64,000 bases of DNA, taken from assembly GCA_963676095.1 (NCBI GenBank), contig OY781040.1, positions 5,332,001 to 5,396,000 on the forward strand, written 5' to 3'. The first letter of the stretch is position 1. Every line of letters starts with the position of its first letter. The position numbers and the translations under genes were made by a program. The notes under the pieces are model-generated. The model worked only from the letters and a program-made list of their open reading frames with translations. It made no database searches and was not told the DNA's origin. Shown piece by piece: positions 54,412-63,302 of the stretch. Source of the DNA: G963676095 sp963676095. Lineage in GTDB: Bacteria; Bacteroidota; Bacteroidia; Bacteroidales; Prolixibacteraceae.

Positions 54412-57400
54412 ATGAAAAAAAACGATTGGTCGTGGATTTGTCTTTTTAAAAATTCACGATATAAACAGCTTTTTAGAATTATGCGAGTAACTACATTTTT
54501 ATTTTTTCTCTGTATCTGCGTTTCGTTTGCCAAGAATACGCGTTCGCAGAATACACGGATCAGCATGAATAAAAATAAGGTGCAGTTAGAGGAAGTGTTA
54601 AATACCATAGAAAGCCAGACCGACTACTTATTTATCTACAACAACGAGGTTGATGTCAATCAGCTGGTAACGGTAAATGTCAGGGATGAAGCCGTTTCAC
54701 AGGTATTGGCCGATTTATTTGGACATACGGATATCAGCTATTCCGTAAAAGAGGGGTATATCATTCTTGCCAAAAAAGGCAGGGACCCGGTGCTTTTGGC
54801 ACAGCAGCCGGAAGGCGAAATAACCCTGAGCGGAGTCGTTATTTTTAGTTCGGATAACCAGCCTGCACCTGGGGTAACTGTTTTTGTTGAAGGAACGAAT
54901 ATCGGGACTGTAACTGACGGTGACGGGAAATATACCCTCCGGGTACCTGTCTCTACTGCGGAAATAACATTTTCATTTATCGGTTATAACACGAAAAAGA
55001 TAAAAGTGAAGGACAGGGTGCTCTTCCGCCTGGTGTCGCTGGATGAAGCCTCAAAAAATCTGGAAGATGTCGTGGTCGTGGGCTTTGGTACCCAGAAAAA
55101 GGAAAGCGTAGTCGGTGCTGTTCAGGCAATCAAGCCGACTGAACTGGTTGCGACGTCAAGTAATTTTACAACTGCGTTTGCCGGTAAAATTGCAGGGATT
55201 ATTAGCACGCAGTCCTCAGGGCAACCGGGGGCGGATGGCGCTAACTTCTGGATCCGTGGTATTTCTACCTTCGGATACAATTCGTCGCCTCTTATTATCC
55301 TGGATGGCGTCGAGATTGTTTCCGAAATGTTAAACTCTATCGCACCGGAAACAATCGAATCATTTTCCGTTCTGAAAGATGCAACAGCAACTGCGCTGTA
55401 CGGTAGCCGCGGGGCGAACGGCGTGCTGATCATTACCACAAAAAACGGTGCGAAATCAGAGAAAATGAACGTAAACGTCCGGGTGGAAGGGAATGTTTCC
55501 GGCCCTACCAGTATCCAGGATATAGCCGACGGCGTTACCTACAAGGAATGTTATAACGAAGCTTACGGATCTGAATATTTCAGTCAGGAGAAAATAGAAG
55601 GGACTAGGAACAAGCTCAATCCCTATGTTTTCCCGGACAATGACTGGTACCACCTGATGTTTAAAGACCATACCTTTAATCAGAATGCCAACATCAGTGT
55701 AACAGGCGGTTCTCAAAAGATCGATTACTTTCTGAATGCCTCGGTACATAATGAGAATGGCATTCTGAAAGACCAGAGTGCCAATGACTATGATATCAAC
55801 ATTGGCCTTCAGAAATACGCTTTTCAAAGCAATGTTTCTGCTTTAATAACACCAGCGACGCGGGTAAGTATAAGGATGAACAATATGCTCCAATACAATT
55901 ATTTGCCGTATTATAGTATTTCAAGTTTGTTTTATCATACGATGCGGGCGAACCCGGTTATGTTCCCTGCTACCTGGCCCAAAGAGGCGGGAGACGATTT
56001 TATCCGCTTCGGGAATGCTCCGTCCTGGGACGGGGCCAGCTCTGATGTAAACCCTTTGGCAGAGATGTGCAGCGGTTATACAAAATCTCACCTTTCTTAT
56101 CTGACAACTGTTTTTAATGTGGAACAGGACCTGAAATTTATTGCGGAAGGGCTAAAAGCCAAATTTCTTGCTTCTTTCTACAATAAAACCTATTCAGCGA
56201 CATCCCGCTACAGGAACCCCTTTTATTATACCCTCGGTTCTTATGAAGTGGACGATAACGGAAATTATACCTATACAACTTCGGAAATCGGGAGTACCGG
56301 GACAAAATATCTATCGACCTCTGTCAGCAATAATGGTTACCGGGAATATTCCTTACAAGGTACCCTTGAATATTCCCGTATGTTTAATAAAGTGCATGAT
56401 GTGAATGCCCTGTTGGTTTACCATCAAAAGGAAAGGGTGGACAATACCCCGGATGCGGACGAGTATGAGGTACTTCCATACCGCGAACAGGGTATTGCAG
56501 GACGCCTGACTTATGGTTACAATAACCGTTATCTCACTGAATTGAATTTTGGGTATAATGGTTCTGAGAATTTTGCCCCAGGGCACCGTTGGGGATTTTT
56601 TCCTTCTGTCGCAGTGGGCTGGAATATTTCCAATGAAAATTTCTTTGCCGGAATGGCTAATAAGATTACCCTTCTTAAGCTCCGGGCTTCCTGGGGAAAA
56701 TCAGGGAATGACGCCCTGGAGTCGCGTTTCCCGTACATCACGACGATTAATACGAACCAGTCGCTCAACTTTTATTATGGCCCGGATATCACCCAGGCTA
56801 AAGGATCAACGATCAATACGATCGGGAACGAAGATGCTACCTGGGAAGTAAGTAAGAAACTGGACATCGGGCTTGAAGTCGGGTTATACAATAATCTGAC
56901 CTTGATCATGGATTTTTTCAGGGAAAAGCGCAGCGGGATATTTATGCAGCGCGAGTCGATCCCTGCCTCGATGGGCTATACCGGTTCCGAACCGTATGCA
57001 AACATAGGGGCTGTGACTAACCGCGGAATCGACGCTTCCCTGGAATACAACAAAGCTTTCTCGAAAGATTTTATTTTATCGGTCAGGGGAACTTTTACCT
57101 ACGCGCATAACAAGGTGACGGCCAAGGATGAGGCTGCCCTTACTTATCCGTATACTTCGGAAGTCGGGCATCCTATCAATACGGTCTATGGGCTTGTTGC
57201 CGACGGGGTGTTCCGCGATCAGGAAGATATCGATCATTCCCCTGTTCAGGATTTTGCTTCTTCCGTACGCCCGGGTGATATCAAATATATCGATCTGAAC
57301 GGGGACGGCGTAGTCGATGCCAATGACGAAACTGCGGTTGGTTACCCGACTACTCCCGAAATTGAGTACGGGATAGGCCCTTCCATCAAGTATAAAAAGT

Positions 57401-57810
57401 TCGATTTCTCATTTTATTTACAGGGAATTACCCGTGTCTCCATCGAAATGAGCGATATGCACCCCTTTGTAAGTTCTTCGTTCTCCGGGTTCGGAATGAC
57501 ACAATGGATTGCTGACGGGCACTGGACAGAAAGTAACCCGGATATTCATGCAAATTATCCGCGCCTGTCCGCCACATGGAACCTGAACAACACGCAAACC
57601 TCCAGCTATTGGGTCAGGAATGGCTCCTTTCTTCGTTTGAAAAGCGCAGAGATTGGATATACCTATAAAAAAGCGCGTGTCTATGTACTCGGGACAAACC
57701 TGCTCAGTTTTACAGACTTCAAATACTGGGATCCTGAAATAGGCAGCGGAAATGGTTTGTCTTATCCCTTACAACGTACTTATAATGTCGGTTTTCAATA
57801 TAATTTTTAA
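54412..57810 (+). CDS. SusC-family TonB-dependent transducer with STN domain (locus 4)
   Basis: This is a 1132-residue receptor with a signal segment at about 24-45 (MRVTTFLFFLCICVSFAKNTRSQ). The STN domain (about 48-118; LEEVLNTIESQTDYLFIYNN, VLADLFGHTDISYSV) and a carboxypeptidase-regulatory-like domain (TLSGVVIFSSDNQPAPGVTV) are followed by LEDVVVVGFGTQKK. The plug has SSPLIILDGVEIVSEMLNSI and SFSVLKDATATALYGSRGANG, and the barrel ends GFQYNF. It pairs with the SusD that starts 4 bases after its stop. It is not notably close to the other SusC proteins of the window, so a different ligand is likely. Confidence 0.95.
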   Translation: MKKNDWSWICLFKNSRYKQLFRIMRVTTFLFFLCICVSFAKNTRSQNTRISMNKNKVQLEEVLNTIESQTDYLFIYNNEVDVNQLVTVNVRDEAVSQVLADLFGHTDISYSVKEGYIILAKKGRDPVLLAQQPEGEITLSGVVIFSSDNQPAPGVTVFVEGTNIGTVTDGDGKYTLRVPVSTAEITFSFIGYNTKKIKVKDRVLFRLVSLDEASKNLEDVVVVGFGTQKKESVVGAVQAIKPTELVATSSNFTTAFAGKIAGIISTQSSGQPGADGANFWIRGISTFGYNSSPLIILDGVEIVSEMLNSIAPETIESFSVLKDATATALYGSRGANGVLIITTKNGAKSEKMNVNVRVEGNVSGPTSIQDIADGVTYKECYNEAYGSEYFSQEKIEGTRNKLNPYVFPDNDWYHLMFKDHTFNQNANISVTGGSQKIDYFLNASVHNENGILKDQSANDYDINIGLQKYAFQSNVSALITPATRVSIRMNNMLQYNYLPYYSISSLFYHTMRANPVMFPATWPKEAGDDFIRFGNAPSWDGASSDVNPLAEMCSGYTKSHLSYLTTVFNVEQDLKFIAEGLKAKFLASFYNKTYSATSRYRNPFYYTLGSYEVDDNGNYTYTTSEIGSTGTKYLSTSVSNNGYREYSLQGTLEYSRMFNKVHDVNALLVYHQKERVDNTPDADEYEVLPYREQGIAGRLTYGYNNRYLTELNFGYNGSENFAPGHRWGFFPSVAVGWNISNENFFAGMANKITLLKLRASWGKSGNDALESRFPYITTINTNQSLNFYYGPDITQAKGSTINTIGNEDATWEVSKKLDIGLEVGLYNNLTLIMDFFREKRSGIFMQRESIPASMGYTGSEPYANIGAVTNRGIDASLEYNKAFSKDFILSVRGTFTYAHNKVTAKDEAALTYPYTSEVGHPINTVYGLVADGVFRDQEDIDHSPVQDFASSVRPGDIKYIDLNGDGVVDANDETAVGYPTTPEIEYGIGPSIKYKKFDFSFYLQGITRVSIEMSDMHPFVSSSFSGFGMTQWIADGHWTESNPDIHANYPRLSATWNLNNTQTSSYWVRNGSFLRLKSAEIGYTYKKARVYVLGTNLLSFTDFKYWDPEIGSGNGLSYPLQRTYNVGFQYNF

Positions 57811-57814
57811 TTCG

Positions 57815-59692
57815 ATGAAGAAAATATATCTATTCGCAATATTTATATCGTTGCTCGCATTTGGCGTTTCCTGCGATTACCTCGACGTGGTCCCGGAGGG
57901 ACAGGCAACCGTTGACGATCTGTTCAACTCAGAAAATGAATGTCAGAAATTCGTGGATTATCTGTATGAAAATATTCCCAGGCACGGCTACAAATGGACC
58001 CCTGACATGTTTGCCGGAGATGATCTGATTACAGGAAAAAAAGGGACTACACGCTGGTATCCGTATAAAAGTATCCTTTATGGAGAAGAGAATGCCAATA
58101 CAACTTATTACGGGATGTGGTATACCGGATCGTCCAGCCCCGACGGACGTACAAACTATGATATCTATAAATCGATCAGGTATTGCTATATGCTCCTTGA
58201 ACATGTTGGGGATGTGCCGGACATCAGCGAAGAAAACTATAATTACTGGAGGGGGGAGGCTTATGGCCTGATTGCCCTTTATTATCAGGAACTGCTCAGC
58301 TTTTACGGCCCTGTTGTCTTGGTTGATCAGAATACCTCTTTAAATGCAGGTGATGATGAGGTGTACCTACCCCGCTCGACTTATGATGAGTGTGTGGATT
58401 TTATCGCTTCGTACTGGGACAAGGCTGCTGAATTGCTGCCTGCTATGTGGCCGGAAGCAGAACAGGGACGGATATCTGCCGCTGCCGCGAAAGCTTACAA
58501 AGCCAGGTTGTACCTTACTGCGGCAAGCCCTTTGTTCAACGGGAATTCTGAAGATTTTTCCAACTTCGTGAACAAGGACGGTACTGCGCTTATCAACCAG
58601 ACTTACGATGCTTCGAAGTGGAAAAAGGCCCTCGATGCCTGCGAGGAGGCTATCGAATATGCCGGGTCAAATGGGTATTCTCTCTATACAAATCCGTCGT
58701 CGACGGCAATTTCCGATTTCGAGCAGGGAGTAAAGAATTATCATGATTGTTTTTGTGAAACAACCTGGAACCGGCAGGAATTTTTCTTTGCCAGCGCTTA
58801 TACCTGGGGTATAAATTACTTGCAGCAATATTCCGCGCCGCGTCAGTATTCCTACTATTCAACCGATGGGTTTAGAAATTATATCAGCCCGACTTTTCAT
58901 GCTGTTGAGATGTATTATACCAGGAACGGGCTTCCCCTGGATGTTGACCCGTCGACAAAGGACCTGGACCTGTATTCTGTGGCAGAGGGCGACAGTACGG
59001 CATTGCTGAACAGGAACCGAGAACCGCGTTTTTATGCTTCGGTGGGCTATGACCGTGGCGAATACGATGTGAACGGGGAAACGCAGATCCTTTACCTGCG
59101 GGGCGGGGAAAAGCATGGAAGTACCCTGAATTCTAACGATGAATACCAGACTTGCGACGGTTACCTGAACAAGAAATTTATAAGTAAGGACCTGTATTAT
59201 AACACGACTACCAAGTCAATTACTTACAACAAAGAAGTGTTCCCATACATCCGTCTGGCCGAATTGTACCTGAGCTATGCCGAGGCCGATTTTGAATATA
59301 ACGGGACGCTGAGCTCGCAAAGCCTTGTTTATATTGATAAAGTCCGTAACCGGAGCGGATTGCCTGATTTTGAAGATTCATGGGCAATGGTTGGCGGTAT
59401 CCCTACCGGAGACGATTTAAGGAAAATCCTTCACCAGGAACGGTCGATCGAATTTCTTAGCGAGGGCAGGCGCTATTTTGACCTTCGCCGCTGGAAAGAA
59501 GCTTATGATGAGATGAACGGAACGATGAAGTCCTGGAACCTGGATGGGAAAACCCAGGATGCATTTTACACCATTTCTACCATGGGGGAAAACGGAACGC
59601 GTGTCTTTGAACAGCCTAAAACAAACTGGCTCGCTATTCCTTTGGACGAGATGGATGTAAACTATAACCTGGTCCAGAACCCAGGCTATTGA
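57815..59692 (+). CDS. SusD/RagB-family surface glycan-binding lipoprotein (locus 4)
   Basis: An upstream in-frame ATG at 57752 lies inside susC and encodes no signal. The Met at 57815 gives MKKIYLFAIFISLLAFGVSC with lipid Cys 20, so I start there (625 residues). SusD blocks: WRGEAYGLIALYYQELLSFYGPVVLV, NREPRFYASVGYDRG, FPYIRLAELYLSYAEADFEY and ILHQERSIEFLSEGRRYFDLRRW. It ends LVQNPGY. It starts 4 bases after the SusC stop, so the two are translationally close. Confidence 0.95.
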   Translation: MKKIYLFAIFISLLAFGVSCDYLDVVPEGQATVDDLFNSENECQKFVDYLYENIPRHGYKWTPDMFAGDDLITGKKGTTRWYPYKSILYGEENANTTYYGMWYTGSSSPDGRTNYDIYKSIRYCYMLLEHVGDVPDISEENYNYWRGEAYGLIALYYQELLSFYGPVVLVDQNTSLNAGDDEVYLPRSTYDECVDFIASYWDKAAELLPAMWPEAEQGRISAAAAKAYKARLYLTAASPLFNGNSEDFSNFVNKDGTALINQTYDASKWKKALDACEEAIEYAGSNGYSLYTNPSSTAISDFEQGVKNYHDCFCETTWNRQEFFFASAYTWGINYLQQYSAPRQYSYYSTDGFRNYISPTFHAVEMYYTRNGLPLDVDPSTKDLDLYSVAEGDSTALLNRNREPRFYASVGYDRGEYDVNGETQILYLRGGEKHGSTLNSNDEYQTCDGYLNKKFISKDLYYNTTTKSITYNKEVFPYIRLAELYLSYAEADFEYNGTLSSQSLVYIDKVRNRSGLPDFEDSWAMVGGIPTGDDLRKILHQERSIEFLSEGRRYFDLRRWKEAYDEMNGTMKSWNLDGKTQDAFYTISTMGENGTRVFEQPKTNWLAIPLDEMDVNYNLVQNPGY

Positions 59693-59800
59693 GTGTCAAA
59701 GCACATCTGTCTTTTATGATCGCTTCTTTTATCGTTTATCTGAAGACAGAAGCGGGATGACATTTATTTCACAGAACTTAATTTATTCTAAAAAGATAAT

Positions 59801-60277
59801 ATGAGAAAGATATATTTTTTATTGGGCCTGTTGCTGTTTACGGCATGTGAAGATGGCCGCCAGGTAGATATGGACATTGATTCGGTTGTTTATATCCTGA
59901 ACAGCGGATTACAGTCTGTTACTCTCGACAATTCCAATTTAACTTACGATTTGTGGCTCTATAAAGGAGGATATAATGACGATCAGCTTACGGTCATGTT
60001 AACTATCGATGAACAGGCTTTAAACACTTATAATGAAGAAAATGGCACGTCTTATGTTTTAATGCCTTCTTCCTGTTACAGCTTTAAATCGACAACAATA
60101 ACGCTGGGGAAGTCCGGTGATTTGGATTATTCTGATTATACGACGGTTACTTTCAGCAACTTGTCCGATCTTTCATCCGGGAATTCGTATGTATTGCCGG
60201 TTTCAATCAGTTGCGATAATTCGGACCTGATCAATGAGGATAAAAGTACGGTTTTGCTGAAGATTAATATGGAATGA
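59801..60277 (+). CDS. DUF1735-type lipoprotein (short)
   Basis: This 158-residue protein has lipid Cys 16 (LLFTACEDG). It has the DUF1735 pattern: YDLWLYKGGYNDDQLTVMLTIDEQALNTYNEENGTSYVLMPSSCY, then LPVSISCDNSDLINEDKSTVLLKI. Family members are often longer, with an extra C-terminal binding domain. This one holds only the DUF1735 module. Such proteins sit downstream of susCD and are thought to bind glycans at the surface. It is the last gene of locus 4; no enzyme follows. Confidence 0.8.
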   Translation: MRKIYFLLGLLLFTACEDGRQVDMDIDSVVYILNSGLQSVTLDNSNLTYDLWLYKGGYNDDQLTVMLTIDEQALNTYNEENGTSYVLMPSSCYSFKSTTITLGKSGDLDYSDYTTVTFSNLSDLSSGNSYVLPVSISCDNSDLINEDKSTVLLKINME

Positions 60278-60340
60278 CAGCATGGGCTGTTCCCTTAATC
60301 ACAGTGAGTACTAGCAGTACTAGCGGAAAAGACGGATGTC

Positions 60341-60420
60341 GGTTTGGGGCTTTGCCGTTTGAAAAGGTTTGATACTCCGTGTTTGAAGGGTTTGACGGCC
60401 TGCGGCCTGATTGAGGGCGT
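60341..60420 (+). repeat. GTTTGA/mini-hairpin dispersed repeat, copy A
   Basis: The stretch 60278-60651 between the DUF1735 gene and the end of enolase contains this element and no supported gene. It has three modules: GTTTGG plus GGC-TTT-GCC; GTTTGA plus TAC-TCC-GTG then TTTGAA; and GTTTGA plus CGGCC-TGC-GGCC. The same modules in the same order and strand occur at 62405-62480, and two of them occur (opposite strand) at the right end of each unit at 9861-10720. Copy A and the copy at 62405 flank the crcB/eno module as direct repeats. Confidence 0.75.
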
Positions 60421-60651
60421 TGCCCGTTCCTGGCCCCCAGGGTTGCCGGTTTTTGGAAGGAGGTTGGCAGGCTATTTAATTTAATTATCAGGAACGATTT
60501 TAAACAGAGAGATACCGGAGGTGATTTAAATGACAAAAAGCCAAGGCAGGGAGGGCACTGACGGCAGCTCCCGGCCCGGCTTTATAAAAATCGTTTTTCT
60601 GCCTGGCGATAGCGGTTCGAATAAACTTTTAAGAAAGCCCCGCGAACCTGC

Positions 60652-61932
60652 TCATTTATTTTTGAAAGCTTTTTTTCCTGCAAAAACGGATGCTTTCCCC
60701 AACTCACATTCAATACGCATGAGCTGGTTAAACTTTTCAACACGTTCTCCGCGGCAGCCGCTTCCTGTTTTTAAATGTCCCGCATTAACACCGACGGTGA
60801 GGTCTGCAATAAAACTGTCGATGGTTTCACCACTACGGTGCGAAACAAAACAGTTGTATGAATTTTTGTATGCCAGCTCAATGGTTTCCAGCGTTTCCGT
60901 GACTGTCCCGATCTGGTTCAGCTTGATCAGGATCGAATTGGCCACCTGTTTTTCAATGCCTTCAGCCAATATGGCTTTGTTGGTACAGAACAGGTCGTCC
61001 CCCACCAGCTCTATCTTTTTGCCGAGCGCCTGGGTCAGGTTTTTCCAGCCTTCCCAGTCATTTTCTGCCAGCCCGTCTTCGAGTAAAACAATCGGGTACT
61101 GGTCCGTCCAGCTTTCCCATAAGCGGATCATCTCATCACTTGTCAGCAATCTTCCGGTACTTTTGAAAAGTTTGTATTTACCGTCTTCCCACATTTCACT
61201 GGAAGCGGGGTCCAGGCAAATGCTGACTTCTTCTCCCGGTTTATATCCGGCTTTGTTAATTGCTTCCAGAATGACTTCGACTGCCTCATCGTTCGATTTC
61301 AGATCAGGGGCAAAACCTCCTTCATCGCCTACGCCGGTGCTGTATCCCTTACTTTTCAGCACAGACTTCAGCGTATGAAAAACTTCGATTCCCATCCGGA
61401 TTGCTTCTCTGAAAGAAGTGGCCCCGTGCGGGGCAATCATGAATTCCTGGAAATCCACATTATTGTCGGCATGCCTTCCGCCGTTTATAATATTCATACA
61501 GGGAACAGGCAGCAGATGGGCATTGCTCCCTCCCAGGTACTGATAAAGGGGAATGCCGGCGCTCATCGATCCGGCCCGTGCATAAGCCATAGAAACGGCC
61601 AGTATCGCATTGGCCCCCAGGTTGGATTTGTTGGCTGTACCGTCCAGTCCGGTCATCCGGTAGTCCAACTCGCGCTGGCTGCCAAAGCATTTACCTTCCA
61701 GCTCTTTGGCGATGATCTGATTAACATTTTCAACCGCTTTTAAAACGCCTTTGCCGCCGTAACGGTTTCTGTCACCGTCCCTTAACTCAAACGCTTCACG
61801 TTCTCCCGTTGATGCCCCGCTGGGAACCATAGCCCGGGCCGTAGTCCCGTCTTCCAGCTGCAGGTTAACTTCTACTGTCGGATTTCCTCTTGAATCAAGG
61901 ATCTCAACTGCTTTGATTTTTTCTATTTTCAT
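60652..61932 (-). CDS. eno: Enolase (phosphopyruvate hydratase)
   Basis: This 426-residue cytosolic glycolytic enzyme converts 2-phosphoglycerate to phosphoenolpyruvate. Family landmarks: EILDSRGNPTVEVNL at the N-terminus, VPSGASTGEREAFELRD, NIINGGRHADNNVDFQEFMI, GVGDEGGFAPDL, VLLEDGLAENDWEGW, VGDDLFCTNKAI, SILIKLNQIGTVTETLE and FVSHRSGETIDSFIADLTVG. Length is normal. The late block reads LKTGSGCRGERVEKFNQL, where I would expect the arginine to be preceded by a form such as APCRSER, so it differs slightly from common enolases. It begins 12 bp after the end of a truncated crcB and lies downstream of a fluoride riboswitch. Enolase is a known fluoride target, so fluoride-dependent expression is plausible. 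Another eno elsewhere in the genome is possible. Confidence 0.95.
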   Translation of the reverse strand: MKIEKIKAVEILDSRGNPTVEVNLQLEDGTTARAMVPSGASTGEREAFELRDGDRNRYGGKGVLKAVENVNQIIAKELEGKCFGSQRELDYRMTGLDGTANKSNLGANAILAVSMAYARAGSMSAGIPLYQYLGGSNAHLLPVPCMNIINGGRHADNNVDFQEFMIAPHGATSFREAIRMGIEVFHTLKSVLKSKGYSTGVGDEGGFAPDLKSNDEAVEVILEAINKAGYKPGEEVSICLDPASSEMWEDGKYKLFKSTGRLLTSDEMIRLWESWTDQYPIVLLEDGLAENDWEGWKNLTQALGKKIELVGDDLFCTNKAILAEGIEKQVANSILIKLNQIGTVTETLETIELAYKNSYNCFVSHRSGETIDSFIADLTVGVNAGHLKTGSGCRGERVEKFNQLMRIECELGKASVFAGKKAFKNK

Positions 61933-61944
61933 AACAAGACACTT

Positions 61945-62208
61945 TTAAAGGTCAAAAAATTTATTTTTTCCTGTTTTATAAAGTAGTACATTGACTGTCA
62001 GGAATAACCGCCATTCAGGGGACATAAAATTTCCTTTTTCGGAAATCCCGAAAAAAAATCCGATTAACAAACTGCCAACAATGTTGACAATAAATGTTCC
62101 CCACGGAAAAACTGAAATAAAAGAAAACTGGATGTAACGCGAGATAAGAAACCGGCTTCCCGACCCTAAAAAACCCCCCATTCCGGCAATTAAAAATGAC
62201 TTTACCAT
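61945..62208 (-). pseudogene. crcB: crcB/fluC fluoride channel, truncated at the 3' end
   Basis: The first 72 or so residues are typical CrcB/Fluc: FLIAGMGGFLGSGSRFLISR, then PWGTFIVNIVGSLLIGFFFG (with the conserved Asn) and SPEWRLFLTV. At that point a normal protein continues into the GFCGGFTTFSTF region of membrane span 3 and ends near 125 residues. Here the frame runs instead into NVLLYKTGKNKFFDL and stops at 87 residues. The phenylalanine and Thr/Ser residues lining the pore are missing, so channel function is unlikely. A 3' deletion joining crcB to the enolase leader is the simplest reading. The start at 62208 is the usual CrcB start, 32 bases after the riboswitch. Confidence 0.85.
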
Positions 62209-62240
62209 AAAAGCTGATTTTAATGATACAATCCTTATGA

Positions 62241-62293
62241 TAGAAGTCATCAGCCTTTTTTATTCAGGGCGGTTAATGGCAGACTTCATTGCC
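62241..62293 (-). promoter_or_regulatory. Fluoride riboswitch (crcB motif)
   Basis: Read on the minus strand, the segment begins GGCAAUGAAGUCUGCC, continues AUUAACC, GCCCUGAAUAAAAAAGGC and ends UGAUGACUUCUA. It matches the crcB RNA motif block by block. Stem GGC/GCC with AUG is followed by a hairpin closed by GCC and GGC, then the invariant UGAUGxCUUCUA. The segment GAAGUC pairs with GACUUC to close the pseudoknot. The one deviation I see is A for G before AUG. The ligand is fluoride by family. It lies 32 bases upstream of the crcB start and controls crcB and, presumably, eno. Confidence 0.92.
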
Positions 62294-62298
62294 GGGAC

Positions 62299-62306
62299 TA
62301 AAAGTA
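62299..62306 (-). promoter_or_regulatory. Possible -7 element for the riboswitch transcript
   Basis: Minus-strand TACTTTTA differs from TAnnTTTG at one base and ends 6 bases before the first riboswitch nucleotide. That would place the transcript start at or just before the aptamer. No -33 element is clear. Confidence 0.3.
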
Positions 62307-62404
62307 AGAAATTTTAATGATAAGTAGTTTCTGCGAACCCGCTTTTAGTCAGGACAATTATTGTTTTTTAACAATGGGCATTGATTTAATGACCGGACTT
62401 GTCT

Positions 62405-62480
62405 GTTTGAGGCTTCGCCGTTTGAGAAGGTTTGACACTTCGTGTTTGAAGGGGTTGACGGCCTGCAGCCTGTTTGAGGG
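62405..62480 (+). repeat. GTTTGA/mini-hairpin dispersed repeat, copy B
   Basis: This element lies within the 420-bp gap between the riboswitch promoter (62306) and the gene at 62718. It shows GTTTGA plus GGC-TTC-GCC; GTTTGA plus CAC-TTC-GTG then TTTGAA; and GTTGA plus CGGCC-TGC-AGCC, then TGTTTGAGG. It has the same module order and strand as copy A at 60341-60420. Changes in the stem bases, such as CAC/GTG here against TAC/GTG in copy A, keep the hairpins pairable. Nothing else recognisable was found in the gap. Confidence 0.75.
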
Positions 62481-62717
62481 GCGTTGTTTAAAAGCGAACA
62501 TGAAGTTCCCGGTGCTGCAAAATTCAGGAAACATCATCAGTATCGTAATCGATTGATTTTTTAAGATTCTTACTCAGAGATTGATAACGTTGATTTCATA
62601 ATTTGTACTTTTATTCTGAAATTAGGAGCAGGGCCGTCGGTCCTACTCTCATTAAATGTGGAAAGCCGAACGGCGCACTAAGGTCTATCTGTATTTGGAA
62701 GTACAATTAAACTTTGC

Positions 62718-63296
62718 ATGATGACAAAAATAATTCTCATTCTTTTACTTTTTCCGATGCTGGTTTCCGCTCAAATTTCAAAAGATGAAATTATCGACAG
62801 GACAATAAATGCTATTCAGAAATCAAAAGCCGGTTCTTATGAAAGTATTTATACTAATTATGAGCAAACTGACGCTGATACATTAATGACGTGGTACTAT
62901 ACCGGCAAACTTTCATATGAAATTAATGATTACGACACATTATGTGGCATGAACTACACCTTTGATAAGCGGGAAAAAACATTCAATTTTGACCGGATTG
63001 AACGTCAGGTGTATAATGGATATTATTACTACTCTAATCAGGATATTCTCAATGATGTCATTCCCGATGCAAGATACAAATTGCTTAATATACAAGATCC
63101 TTATGCAATAAAGGTTCTTAGAAAACATGCAGATGGACAAATCCCGCAAATTTTTCATGTCCTGAAGTCATATTCTAAAAACCAGATAGCGGTAGTTCCG
63201 GATACAATTGTTGACAATAGAAAATTCTATCGGTTAACGTTTATGGATGAGAATCATTTTTTGGGATATGTTATTTGGATTGATGCAAAAAGTTGA
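62718..63296 (+). CDS. Small secreted protein of unknown function, possibly truncated
   Basis: This 192-residue protein has a signal peptide (MMTKIILILLLFPMLVSAQ). The body alternates charged and aromatic residues (YESIYTNYEQTDADTLMTWYYTGKLSYEIND, NGYYYYSNQDILND, FYRLTFMDENHFLGYVIWIDAKS). The pattern resembles the lipoprotein-carrier-like N-terminal domain found before thioredoxin domains in some Bacteroidota proteins, where the frame would continue past IWID. Here it stops, 99 bp before a recombinase gene, so loss of the C-terminal part is possible. The function is not known. Confidence 0.6.
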   Translation: MMTKIILILLLFPMLVSAQISKDEIIDRTINAIQKSKAGSYESIYTNYEQTDADTLMTWYYTGKLSYEINDYDTLCGMNYTFDKREKTFNFDRIERQVYNGYYYYSNQDILNDVIPDARYKLLNIQDPYAIKVLRKHADGQIPQIFHVLKSYSKNQIAVVPDTIVDNRKFYRLTFMDENHFLGYVIWIDAKS

Positions 63297-63302
63297 ACTA
63301 AA

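Noticed and set aside
57752..57814. N-terminal extension of the locus-4 SusD
   Set aside because: It lies in susC, while Met at 57815 gives a perfect lipoprotein signal.
59711..59752. Weak stem TCTGTCTT/AAGACAGA between the locus-4 susD and DUF1735 genes
   Set aside because: Eight pairs around a loop of more than 20 bases is not convincing.
60313..60325. GTACT-AGC-AGTAC mini-palindrome near the end of locus 4
   Set aside because: Only 5 bp per arm, with no U-run and no second copy seen; too weak to call a terminator.
60530..61378. 282-codon plus-strand frame opposite enolase
   Set aside because: It overlaps the well-supported eno gene on the other strand and shows no recognisable domain.
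62317..62556. 79-codon plus-strand frame
   Set aside because: It runs through the GTTTGA dispersed repeat and has an Arg/Leu-rich, non-protein-like composition.
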